Positions 25,873-33,673 of a stretch of 64,000 nucleotides of DNA are shown here, one piece after another (the stretch's first letter is position 1; every line of letters begins with the position of its first letter). The notes beneath the pieces were generated by a model. That model worked only from the letters and a program-made list of their open reading frames with translations. It was not told where the DNA came from and ran no database searches. Origin of the DNA: Cloacibacterium normanense (lineage in GTDB: Bacteria > Bacteroidota > Bacteroidia > Flavobacteriales > Weeksellaceae); contig NZ_CP034157.1 of the NCBI RefSeq assembly GCF_003860565.1, positions 2,356,001 through 2,420,000 of the forward strand, read 5' to 3'. The translations under genes and the position numbers were made by a program.

Positions 25873-28068
25873 TTATCTAGTGAATAATAATTCTCTGTAT
25901 TTTGTGAGTGGCCAAAGCTCATCATCTACCATCATTTCTAATGCGTCTGATGCTTCCCTAATTTTATCAAACAATGGCTTCACTTCGTTACAATAGGCTT
26001 CTGCCTGTTTCTGCGAGTTGGTAGTAGATTTTGCTTTATCTTTTGCTTTTAACAACTCTTCTACTCCTAACTTAATAATAGAAACGTTTTCAGAAATCTG
26101 AGTAATTAAACTCATTTGTTCTTTTGCTAAAGCCTTGAATTCTTTATCTCCGAAAATTTCTTTTAATCCTTTCACATTGTCTATCAATCTGTTCTGATAG
26201 TTTAATGCAGCTGGAATGATGTGATTTCTAGCAATATCTGCCAAAACTCTAGCTTCAATATCAATTACTGTAGAATATTTTTCTAACTTAATTTCGTTTC
26301 TAGCTTCTACTTCTACATGAGAGAAAACGCCCATTTCTTCGTAAAGTTTCACGAACTTTTTGTCCATTTCTCTTTCCAAAGCTTCTGGAGTAGTTTTAAG
26401 GTTAGATAAACCTCTTTTCTGCGCTTCTTTTGCCCAGTCATCAGAATATCCATCTCCTTCGAACATGATGTTTTTCGATTGTTTGATGTATTCTCTTAAC
26501 ACATTGAAAATAGCTTCATCTTTTTTAAGACCTTTTTCAATTAAAGCATCTACTTCTTTTTTGAATTCTTTTAATTGTTTTGCAGCGATGGTGTTCATTA
26601 CCGTCATAGATTCTGCACAATTTGCAGAAGAACCTACCGCTCTAATCTCAAATTTATTTCCTGTAAATGCAAAAGGCGAAGTTCTGTTTCTATCTGTATT
26701 GTCTAATAAAATTTCTGGAATTTTACCTACTACATTTAGTTTTAATTCTGTCTTTTCTTCTGGAGAAAGTTTTCCATTAGTTACTTTTTCTAATTCAGAA
26801 AGTACACTATATAATTGAGAACCGATGAAAACAGAAATAATTGCTGGTGGCGCTTCGTTAGCTCCTAATCTGTGGTCATTACTTGCAGAAGCAATGCTTG
26901 CTCTTAATAAATCTGCATATTCATGAACTGCTTTAATCGTATTCACGAAGAAAGTCAAAAACTGTAAGTTTTTCTTAGGATTTTTCCCTGGGCTTAGTAA
27001 ATTTTCGCCAGTATCTGTAGAAAGTGACCAGTTATTGTGTTTTCCACTTCCGTTTACTCCAGCAAATGGTTTTTCGTGTAATAAAATATGGAAATGATGT
27101 TTGTGAGCTACTCTTGCCATTACATCCATTAATAATGAATTGTGGTCTACAGCTACGTTTGCTTCTTCAAACATTGGAGCCAACTCAAATTGATTTGGAG
27201 CAACTTCATTATGTCTAGTTGTAACAGGAATTCCTAATTTCATACATTCTATTTCTAGCTCCTTCATAAAATTCATCACTCTAGTAGGAATAGAACCGAA
27301 ATAATGATCATCTAACTGTTGACCTTTTGCTGGAGAATGTCCTAACAATGTTTTACCAGTTAATACTAAGTCTGGTCTTGATTGATATAATGCAGAATCA
27401 ACTAAAAAGTATTCTTGTTCCCAACCTAGAGTAGGAACCACCTTCGTTACATTTTTGTCAAAATATTGCATTACTTCTGTTGCGGCTTCGTCTACAGCAT
27501 GTAAAGCTCTTAATAATGGTGCTTTGTAATCTAATGTTTCACCAGTATAAGAAATGAAAATAGAAGGAATACAAAGTGTAGTTCCCATAATAAAAGCTGG
27601 AGAAGTAGGATCCCAAGCGGTATAACCTCTCGCTTCGAAAGTATTTCTAATTCCACCATTTGGGAAAGAAGAAGCGTCTGGTTCTTGCTGAATAAGCATT
27701 CCACCGTTAAATCTTTCGATAGCTCTTCCCCCTTCAATTGGAGTAAAAAATGAATCGTGCTTTTCTGCAGTAGCTCCAGTTAATGGCTGAAACCAGTGAG
27801 TGTAGTGAGTCACTCCTTTAGACAAAGCCCAATCTTTCATTGCTACAGCAACCTGATCTGCGATATGTCTTTGGATTTTTGTTCCTTTTCTTATAGCATC
27901 TAAGATAGACTGAAATGCTTCTTTGGTTAAATATTCTCTCATGGTTTCTTCAGAGAAAACATTTTCGCAATACAATTCTGATAATTTTGCAGGAACATCT
28001 ACATGATTATCTTTTCTAAAGTTTTTAAAAGGAAGCGTTTCTAACGCTTTAAATCTTAATGTTGACAT
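25873..28068 (-). CDS. glnN: Type III glutamine synthetase
   Basis: A 731-residue GSIII, the large glutamine synthetase typical of Bacteroidota and some cyanobacteria, which condenses ammonia and glutamate using ATP. Features are the N-terminal domain (MSTLRFKALETLPF, VDVPAKLSELYCENVF), HWFQPLTGATAEKHDSFF, TLGWEQEYFLVD with metal-binding glutamates, HNEVAPNQFELAPMFEEANVA, GVNGSGKHNNWSL and DRNRTSPFAFTGNKFEIRAVGSSAN. The ATG at 28068 matches the family start; an upstream extension adds 27 hydrophobic residues and crosses the promoter. No PII gene is nearby. Confidence 0.97.
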   Translation of the reverse strand: MSTLRFKALETLPFKNFRKDNHVDVPAKLSELYCENVFSEETMREYLTKEAFQSILDAIRKGTKIQRHIADQVAVAMKDWALSKGVTHYTHWFQPLTGATAEKHDSFFTPIEGGRAIERFNGGMLIQQEPDASSFPNGGIRNTFEARGYTAWDPTSPAFIMGTTLCIPSIFISYTGETLDYKAPLLRALHAVDEAATEVMQYFDKNVTKVVPTLGWEQEYFLVDSALYQSRPDLVLTGKTLLGHSPAKGQQLDDHYFGSIPTRVMNFMKELEIECMKLGIPVTTRHNEVAPNQFELAPMFEEANVAVDHNSLLMDVMARVAHKHHFHILLHEKPFAGVNGSGKHNNWSLSTDTGENLLSPGKNPKKNLQFLTFFVNTIKAVHEYADLLRASIASASNDHRLGANEAPPAIISVFIGSQLYSVLSELEKVTNGKLSPEEKTELKLNVVGKIPEILLDNTDRNRTSPFAFTGNKFEIRAVGSSANCAESMTVMNTIAAKQLKEFKKEVDALIEKGLKKDEAIFNVLREYIKQSKNIMFEGDGYSDDWAKEAQKRGLSNLKTTPEALEREMDKKFVKLYEEMGVFSHVEVEARNEIKLEKYSTVIDIEARVLADIARNHIIPAALNYQNRLIDNVKGLKEIFGDKEFKALAKEQMSLITQISENVSIIKLGVEELLKAKDKAKSTTNSQKQAEAYCNEVKPLFDKIREASDALEMMVDDELWPLTKYRELLFTR

Positions 28069-28088
28069 ATAGGTGTTAAAATTTTCAG

Positions 28089-28096
28089 CAAATTTA
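28089..28096 (-). promoter_or_regulatory. -7 promoter element of glnN
   Basis: Minus-strand TAAATTTG matches TAnnTTTG, 20 bases upstream of the ATG. It lies in the 306-base divergent region shared with the gene at 28375. Confidence 0.55.
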
Positions 28097-28340
28097 AGTA
28101 AAAAATCGAAACTTTTATAAAATACCCCTAAAATTTTAAGGGTAATCATAAATTTTATATAGATTTTAAATTAGAAAATTAGTAAAACCGATAACTTAAA
28201 TCTATTTTAATGTAAAATTAATCTTTGTTTGTGCTTTTGTTCATACTTTAGAGAAACAAAATCATTTGAAAAAAAAATAACTTAAACACCTCAAAATCAA
28301 TACAATTAAGTACTTTATCTTAAATTCAAAATAAAAATTG

Positions 28341-28348
28341 TATCTTTG
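28341..28348 (+). promoter_or_regulatory. -7 promoter element of the nucleosidase-like gene
   Basis: TATCTTTG matches TAnnTTTG, 26 bases before the ATG at 28375. Confidence 0.55.
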
Positions 28349-28374
28349 TAGACTTTTTTAAAAACAAAATATAT

Positions 28375-30063
28375 ATGGCAAATTCTAGAGCAAGAGAAAC
28401 AACAGAAGCAATCGAAAGAATTTATGTCTCTATGAGACATTTGTTTTACAGAGGATTTTTTAAACCTTCAGGAGTTTCGGGTGATAGCATTAGAAGCCTT
28501 CTAAAAATCATCAATCCAGAAATCTACGGAACCATGAATGTTCCTAATAAAGTAGAACTAGATGGTTTATTATATGTATTAGACAGATTACCAGAAGGTA
28601 TAGAAGAATGCGCATTTATTCACCTTACTTCAGACGAAGGTTTTGACAAAGGAAGTTTTGAACCTATAGTTCCTAAAAAACGTAGAAGAAATTGCTATAG
28701 AATAGATGAACACCAAATGAACATAGAAGTTCTACTTGGTCGTTCAGAAATTTATGATATTCTAACTCACCTTACCTTTTTATATATAGAAGCAGACAAA
28801 ATAAGAAACATTGCTTTCTTAATTGATGAAGACGGAGAACCAAAACGTTCTTGGAAAATTATAGAACAAGTTGCAAAAGGTGAGAAAAAATTCAGCAGAA
28901 AAGAAAAAGAAGTAGCTCTTATTCATCTTTCTTCGCTTTTGGGAAGAACTTTCGAAGAAACGCTTAATGCTTATAATAATTTCGGCGAAGACCATAATCC
29001 TGATAGACTTTTCAAAATTATTTATCACTTAGGAAAAGTAAGTTTTGACGACTTGAAACAAGTGAGAGAAAGAGAAATTCATTTCAGTGCTATTCTAAAA
29101 GAAAGAGTTGGTCACCACTATTTCGGTGAAAAATGGGCAAATCACGTAAAACAAGTTCTAGGAGATAACAATTTATTAAACAGACCTTTACATATTATTT
29201 CTGCGAATATGCACTCGGTAAAAAACATGCTTTTTGCCAATGACGCATTGAAGAAAAAGAATACTAAAGATGTAGATTATTCACTTTACGAAGAAATTTC
29301 TAACAAAAAGGAACTTAGAGATAAAGTTCTGGAATATGCAATTTCTAAAGAAATGATTTACATAGACGATAATTCTGGTAGTAATATAGATGTACAGTTA
29401 ATTGATTTATCAAAAGTAGACCTCAAAAACTCTCCATTTGCCAATTCTGGATACAAAGGAGATGATGTTTTAATGGTTTTTGATTACGCTTTTGGTGAAC
29501 AGGCTTTTGAAGTGATGGATGAGTTATTAAGACCATTCGAATACGAAGGAAATGTGTACACCATGAATGTAAAATCTGTTTCCATTATGGGGAAAGCAGG
29601 TATTTTAACGGGCGAAAAAGGTGATATTATGATTCCTACGTCACATATTTTTGAAGGAACTGCAGATAACTACCCTTTTGAAAACGCTCTTAAATTAGAA
29701 GATTTTGTGGATGATGAACTTAGAGCCTTTGAAGGCAGTATGATTACCGTTCTTGGAACTTCTTTACAAAATAAAGATATTCTTACTTATTTCATGACTA
29801 CTTCTTGGAAATCAATCGGGTTAGAAATGGAAGGCGCGCATTATCAAAAGGCAATACAAGTGGCTTCTAAAATCAGAAAACACATTTCAGAAGATTTATT
29901 TGTAATGTATGCGTACTATGCTTCTGATAATCCACTAGAAACAGGTTCCACCCTTTCTTCTGGCGGTTTGGGATTAACGGGCGTAAAACCAACGTACCTC
30001 ATCACGCTAAGAATTTTAGAAAAGATTTTACAGTCTTCTACTAAAAACAAAACAAAGAAATAA
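28375..30063 (+). CDS. Conserved Bacteroidota protein with nucleosidase-like C-terminus (possibly DUF6909)
   Basis: A 562-residue soluble protein. I believe it belongs to the Bacteroidota family called DUF6909, from memory and not certain. The N-terminal ~310 residues (MRHLFYRGFFKPSGVSGDS, YVLDRLPEGIEECAFIHLTSDEGF) are not recognised. The C-terminal ~200 residues resemble the nucleoside phosphorylase/nucleosidase fold: VLMVFDYAFGEQAFEVM, GKAGILTGEKGDIMIPTSHIF, SIGLEMEGAHYQKAI (compare the MEG/MEA motif that binds ribose) and YASDNPLE (compare the SD motif with the catalytic Asp). If so, it would cut or bind a nucleoside or nucleotide. It has its own promoter and terminator and is divergent from glnN. 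Confidence 0.7.
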   Translation: MANSRARETTEAIERIYVSMRHLFYRGFFKPSGVSGDSIRSLLKIINPEIYGTMNVPNKVELDGLLYVLDRLPEGIEECAFIHLTSDEGFDKGSFEPIVPKKRRRNCYRIDEHQMNIEVLLGRSEIYDILTHLTFLYIEADKIRNIAFLIDEDGEPKRSWKIIEQVAKGEKKFSRKEKEVALIHLSSLLGRTFEETLNAYNNFGEDHNPDRLFKIIYHLGKVSFDDLKQVREREIHFSAILKERVGHHYFGEKWANHVKQVLGDNNLLNRPLHIISANMHSVKNMLFANDALKKKNTKDVDYSLYEEISNKKELRDKVLEYAISKEMIYIDDNSGSNIDVQLIDLSKVDLKNSPFANSGYKGDDVLMVFDYAFGEQAFEVMDELLRPFEYEGNVYTMNVKSVSIMGKAGILTGEKGDIMIPTSHIFEGTADNYPFENALKLEDFVDDELRAFEGSMITVLGTSLQNKDILTYFMTTSWKSIGLEMEGAHYQKAIQVASKIRKHISEDLFVMYAYYASDNPLETGSTLSSGGLGLTGVKPTYLITLRILEKILQSSTKNKTKK

Positions 30064-30078
30064 TATTAATAATATTTT

Positions 30079-30107
30079 AGTTCCTATATTTTTTAGGAAC
30101 TTTTTTT
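30079..30107 (+). terminator. Terminator of the nucleosidase-like gene
   Basis: AGTTCCTA-tattttt-TAGGAACT followed by T residues, 16 bases after the stop codon. Confidence 0.87.
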
Positions 30108-30109
30108 GT

Positions 30110-30117
30110 TATTTTTG
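30110..30117 (+). promoter_or_regulatory. -7 promoter element of the restriction-modification gene
   Basis: TATTTTTG matches TAnnTTTG, 34 bases before the ATG at 30152. It lies right behind the preceding terminator, so the restriction-modification gene is probably expressed on its own. Confidence 0.5.
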
Positions 30118-30151
30118 TAGATTATGTATATTCTTTTTTTAGAATCAAAAA

Positions 30152-33100
30152 ATGAGCGAGGAACTGAACCAAAGAGATTTAATCAATAATCCCGAAAAGA
30201 TTGGGAAATATGACTTCCGAAATATTGGAAGCACTTCGCTTTTGCAATTAAAAAAAGCAGGAATTATTCACGGAAAAGATTATAAAGGTTTTGAAAAAAG
30301 AAAACCAGATGCCATTATTTCGATTCCAGAAGTTGTAAAATCTAAAGTAAAAACTACATTAGGAATTGTAGAAAATAAATCTACCTCACAATTCAAAACT
30401 AAAAAGCAAAAAGAATCTGCATTAAAGCAAGGTTTAGAAGTAGCAGAAGTTTTAGAGGCTAAATTTGTAGTAATTACAGACACTATTGATACCATTTGGG
30501 CAAATGCTAAAAATGGAGAATTAATTTTAGATGAAAAAGGCAGAGAAATTAAAACACCCTTTGACCCTAAAAATCCAGATTTAGAGAAATTAATTGAAAA
30601 AATTGTTGAAAGTGTTGATGAAAATAATTCCCAATTAATTGAACCTCGTTTAAAAGACCCTACAAAGTTAGCAAAAAGCATTTGGCAAGATTTGTGGATG
30701 GCAGCTGGTGCAACTCCTGAAAATTGTCTATATTCTTTTGTTGAATTATTCATTTTCAAATATTTAAGTGATTTAAACGTACTGCCTAATCATTTAAGTT
30801 ATGATAATTTAATGAATATTTATAAATCTAATGATAATGCCGAAGAAACATTAAATTATTATGCAGGAACAATTAGAAAAGAAATTAAAAAACTTTTCAA
30901 AGCTTCCGATAAAGATAACACCACCATAATAAATGGAACTATTTTCGTAAGTAAAGACGAGGAAGCTGTAAAAGGATACGGCACAGTTTTTATTAAAATT
31001 CTCAAAAAATTTGGTGATGAAAAAGAAGGTGGTGGCGAATTAAAAAATATTGACAGAGATTTTAAAAGCAAATTATTTGAAACTTTTCTTAAAGAAAGTA
31101 TCAGTAAGAAAAACTGGGGACAATATTTCACTCCTCTTAAAGTGGTAAGAGCAGTTGCAAAAATGGCACAAAGTGATATTAAACCAAATATTACAATGTG
31201 TGATCCAGCTTGTGGTGTTGGTAAGTTTTTACTAGAACCGCTTTTAATAAACAATGAAATTGAAGATTTTTTCCCTGTTGAAAATGGAGTTTTAAAGCCG
31301 AAAATTAAACTGATAGGAATTGATAAAGGGTTTGATAAGGAAGAACAAAAAACCATTATTCTTGCCAAAGCCAATATGCTAATTTATTTGTCTGACCAAA
31401 TCAGAAAAAATGCAGGAATTACCAATCAATTTGCCGATGTCTTTAATGAAACTTTTGAATTAAAAACTAAAAATATTTTAGGAACACTTCGTGATACAAA
31501 ATATGAAAATAGTATAGATTTAATCCTAACCAATCCACCCTATGTAACAACAGGAAGCAGTAACTTAAAAGAAGAAATTAGCAAAGTTCAAGAACTAAAA
31601 GATTTCTACAAGATTAATGCGATGGGAGTGGAAGGTTTATTTATGGAATGGATTATTCGTTCTTTAAAACCTGGTGGAAAAGCTTTTATTGTGGTGCCTG
31701 ATGGAATTTTTAACAGGCAAAATGATAAAAATCTTCGTCAGTTTATGTTAGACGAATGTTTGATAGATGGTATTATTTCTTTACCGTTAAATACATTTTT
31801 TACAACTAATAAGAAGACATATATACTTGCAATAACTAAAAAGAAAAATAAAACTGAAAAACAGTCTGAACCTGTTTTTGGGTATTTGGTGAGTGAAATA
31901 GGAGAAAGTAGAGATATTTACCGTTTTGATATTGAACAAAATGATTTAGATGATGCTGTTGAATATTTCAATATTTTTAAGGGAAATAAAAAAGGGTTTG
32001 AAAAAGTAAACAATCAAAATAGATGTAAAACTTTTGATATTCAAAAGTTTATTGAAAGCGTAGATGTTCCAAATGGTTGGGTTATTGATAAATGGTGGTC
32101 TGATGAAGAGAAAATAAATCTTGGTATTTTAGATAAAAAAGAAAAAATATCTGTATTAGATTTTGCATTACTAATTGAAGATGTAGCTAACACAATTAAA
32201 GGATTTGAAGATGAGCTAAAAGAAGTTGCTGATAAAAAAAAAAATGATTTAAATACAAAATCTTTTATATTATCAGAAATCTTTAAAATTGAAAAGGGCA
32301 AGTCTAAATATACTAGAAATTTTGGAAATTCAAATAAAGGAGAATTTCCAGTATATTCTGCTTCTAATTTTGAGCCGTTGACTCATATAAATACTTTTGA
32401 TTATGACGGTGTATATTTAACTTGGGCAACCAATGGTTTTGCAGGTTATATAAAACTAATCGAGGGAAAGTTTTCTATAAATGGCGATAGAGGTTTACTT
32501 GTTCCAAAAATTGAGGGATTAAATCTTAAAGTTATAAAAGAATTGCTTCAACCTACATTTAGAAATCTTGCAAAAGGTAGAAAAGGAGAAAATGGAGAAG
32601 ATGAATTCACAAAAGTATATCCTTCAATGATAGAGAATATTGAAATTCAATTACCAATAAATTCAGAAGGGAATATTGATATTAATTCATTAAAAATAAT
32701 TGAGGAACAAATTAATACTGTTAATGAAATAAAATCTAAAATATCAGTTTATAAAAAACAAATTGAAGAATTGAATGTTGAGATAATAAATAATTATAGT
32801 AACAAGGATTACAAAATTGATGAAATATTAGAAATAATAGGTGAAGACAATATCACGAAGGCATATATAGAACAAAATAAGGGAGAATACCCTGTTTATT
32901 CTGGACAATTAGAAAACGAAGGCATCTTTGGATATATAAATTATTACAAATATGACGAAACTCTACTAACTTGGGTTACTTATGGTAATTCAGGAAGAAT
33001 AAAAAAAGTTACTGGTAAATTTAATATTGGAAGAAATAATTGTGGATTAAGACCAAAGTCTGATAAAATAGACTTGGATTACATAATGTATATTGTTGAA

Positions 33101-33319
33101 CCAATTTTTGTAGAAAATGTGAAAGGAGAGAAACAAAAAAGTTTACCTCAATCCATTGTGAAAAATTTATCAATCCCAATCCCAATCAACACAAAAGGCG
33201 AATTTGATTTAGAAGCACAAAAAGAAATTGCAGAAAAATATCGCAAAATAGAACAAATCAAAAAAAGCATTTCAGCAGAATTAGATAAAATTGCTAATAT
33301 TGAAATAGATTATGAGTAA
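30152..33319 (+). CDS. Single-chain restriction-modification enzyme (nuclease, N6-adenine methylase, two target-recognition domains)
   Basis: A 1055-residue fusion of all type I-like functions except the motor. Residues ~35-110 look like a PD-(D/E)xK nuclease: D53 in KPDAII and E74-N-K76 in GIVENK. Residues ~175-660 are an HsdM/N6-adenine methylase with GQYFTP at 323-328, the SAM motif DPACGVGKFL at 351-360 and the catalytic NPPY at 461-464. Two HsdS-like recognition domains follow (about 703-860 and 886-1030). They share KGEFPVYSAS/KGEYPVYSGQ and YLTWAT/LLTWVT, and are joined by helices (EIKSKISVYKKQIEELN; IEQIKKSISAELDKI). No helicase domain is present, so this is a type IIG/IIB-like single enzyme, probably with a split recognition sequence. 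It overlaps the next small gene by 8 bases. Confidence 0.9.
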   Translation: MSEELNQRDLINNPEKIGKYDFRNIGSTSLLQLKKAGIIHGKDYKGFEKRKPDAIISIPEVVKSKVKTTLGIVENKSTSQFKTKKQKESALKQGLEVAEVLEAKFVVITDTIDTIWANAKNGELILDEKGREIKTPFDPKNPDLEKLIEKIVESVDENNSQLIEPRLKDPTKLAKSIWQDLWMAAGATPENCLYSFVELFIFKYLSDLNVLPNHLSYDNLMNIYKSNDNAEETLNYYAGTIRKEIKKLFKASDKDNTTIINGTIFVSKDEEAVKGYGTVFIKILKKFGDEKEGGGELKNIDRDFKSKLFETFLKESISKKNWGQYFTPLKVVRAVAKMAQSDIKPNITMCDPACGVGKFLLEPLLINNEIEDFFPVENGVLKPKIKLIGIDKGFDKEEQKTIILAKANMLIYLSDQIRKNAGITNQFADVFNETFELKTKNILGTLRDTKYENSIDLILTNPPYVTTGSSNLKEEISKVQELKDFYKINAMGVEGLFMEWIIRSLKPGGKAFIVVPDGIFNRQNDKNLRQFMLDECLIDGIISLPLNTFFTTNKKTYILAITKKKNKTEKQSEPVFGYLVSEIGESRDIYRFDIEQNDLDDAVEYFNIFKGNKKGFEKVNNQNRCKTFDIQKFIESVDVPNGWVIDKWWSDEEKINLGILDKKEKISVLDFALLIEDVANTIKGFEDELKEVADKKKNDLNTKSFILSEIFKIEKGKSKYTRNFGNSNKGEFPVYSASNFEPLTHINTFDYDGVYLTWATNGFAGYIKLIEGKFSINGDRGLLVPKIEGLNLKVIKELLQPTFRNLAKGRKGENGEDEFTKVYPSMIENIEIQLPINSEGNIDINSLKIIEEQINTVNEIKSKISVYKKQIEELNVEIINNYSNKDYKIDEILEIIGEDNITKAYIEQNKGEYPVYSGQLENEGIFGYINYYKYDETLLTWVTYGNSGRIKKVTGKFNIGRNNCGLRPKSDKIDLDYIMYIVEPIFVENVKGEKQKSLPQSIVKNLSIPIPINTKGEFDLEAQKEIAEKYRKIEQIKKSISAELDKIANIEIDYE

Positions 33320-33566
33320 GCTCCAAACCAAAATCCTTACCGCACTAAAAACCAACAAACTTAATCCTACCAAATTAGGAGAAAGAAAATGGTATAAATA
33401 TTTTATTTCTATTAATGAATTAGTTTGGGCAAGAAATTTTGTAGACTGCTATTTGATTCATATTTATTCCGATGATTATAAAACTAAACATTTAGCAACT
33501 TTTATACTAACTTATGATTTTATAAAAAATGAAAATATTTTAGATGTAACTTATGAAAGTTTTTAA
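33312..33566 (+). CDS. Small protein overlapping the restriction-modification gene, unknown function
   Basis: An 84-residue protein whose ATG lies in an 8-base ATGAGTAA overlap with the end of the restriction gene, so translation is probably coupled. The sequence begins MSKLQTKILTALKTNKLNPTK and contains WYKYFISINELVWARNF, with several Tyr and Trp. It has no signal peptide or membrane segment. I do not recognise a family. Overlap plus a shared terminator suggest a role linked to the restriction enzyme, such as a regulator, inhibitor or accessory subunit; this is inference from position only. Confidence 0.7.
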   Translation: MSKLQTKILTALKTNKLNPTKLGERKWYKYFISINELVWARNFVDCYLIHIYSDDYKTKHLATFILTYDFIKNENILDVTYESF

Positions 33567-33581
33567 AAATAAATAAATTTC

Positions 33582-33620
33582 AAAATCCTCTAAAAGTCTA
33601 TTCTTCTAGAGGATTTTTTT
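33582..33620 (+). terminator. Terminator of the restriction-modification unit
   Basis: AAATCCTCTA pairs with TAGAGGATTT around a 14-base loop, followed by T residues, 16 bases after the small gene. Confidence 0.85.
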
Positions 33621-33651
33621 TATAAACCCCCTTCAAAAAATTTAAAAATTA

Positions 33652-33659
33652 TATATTTG
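33652..33659 (+). promoter_or_regulatory. -7 promoter element of the M1 peptidase gene
   Basis: TATATTTG matches TAnnTTTG, 14 bases before the ATG at 33674. There is no clear -33 element. Confidence 0.5.
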
Positions 33660-33673
33660 AAAAAATTTATGAT

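Larger units (their letters stand above)
28069..28374. other. 306-base divergent regulatory region
   Basis: AT-rich spacer between glnN (minus) and the nucleosidase-like gene (plus). It contains one -7 promoter element for each direction (28089-28096 and 28341-28348). No palindromic operator stands out. Confidence 0.6.

Noticed and set aside
26360-26818. 152-residue open frame antisense to glnN
   Set aside because: Serine- and leucine-rich shadow frame inside a well-conserved gene.
30152-33566. Complete type I restriction system or BREX/DISARM-type defence island
   Set aside because: No HsdR helicase, PglZ, BrxC or other island gene is nearby; neighbours are housekeeping genes.
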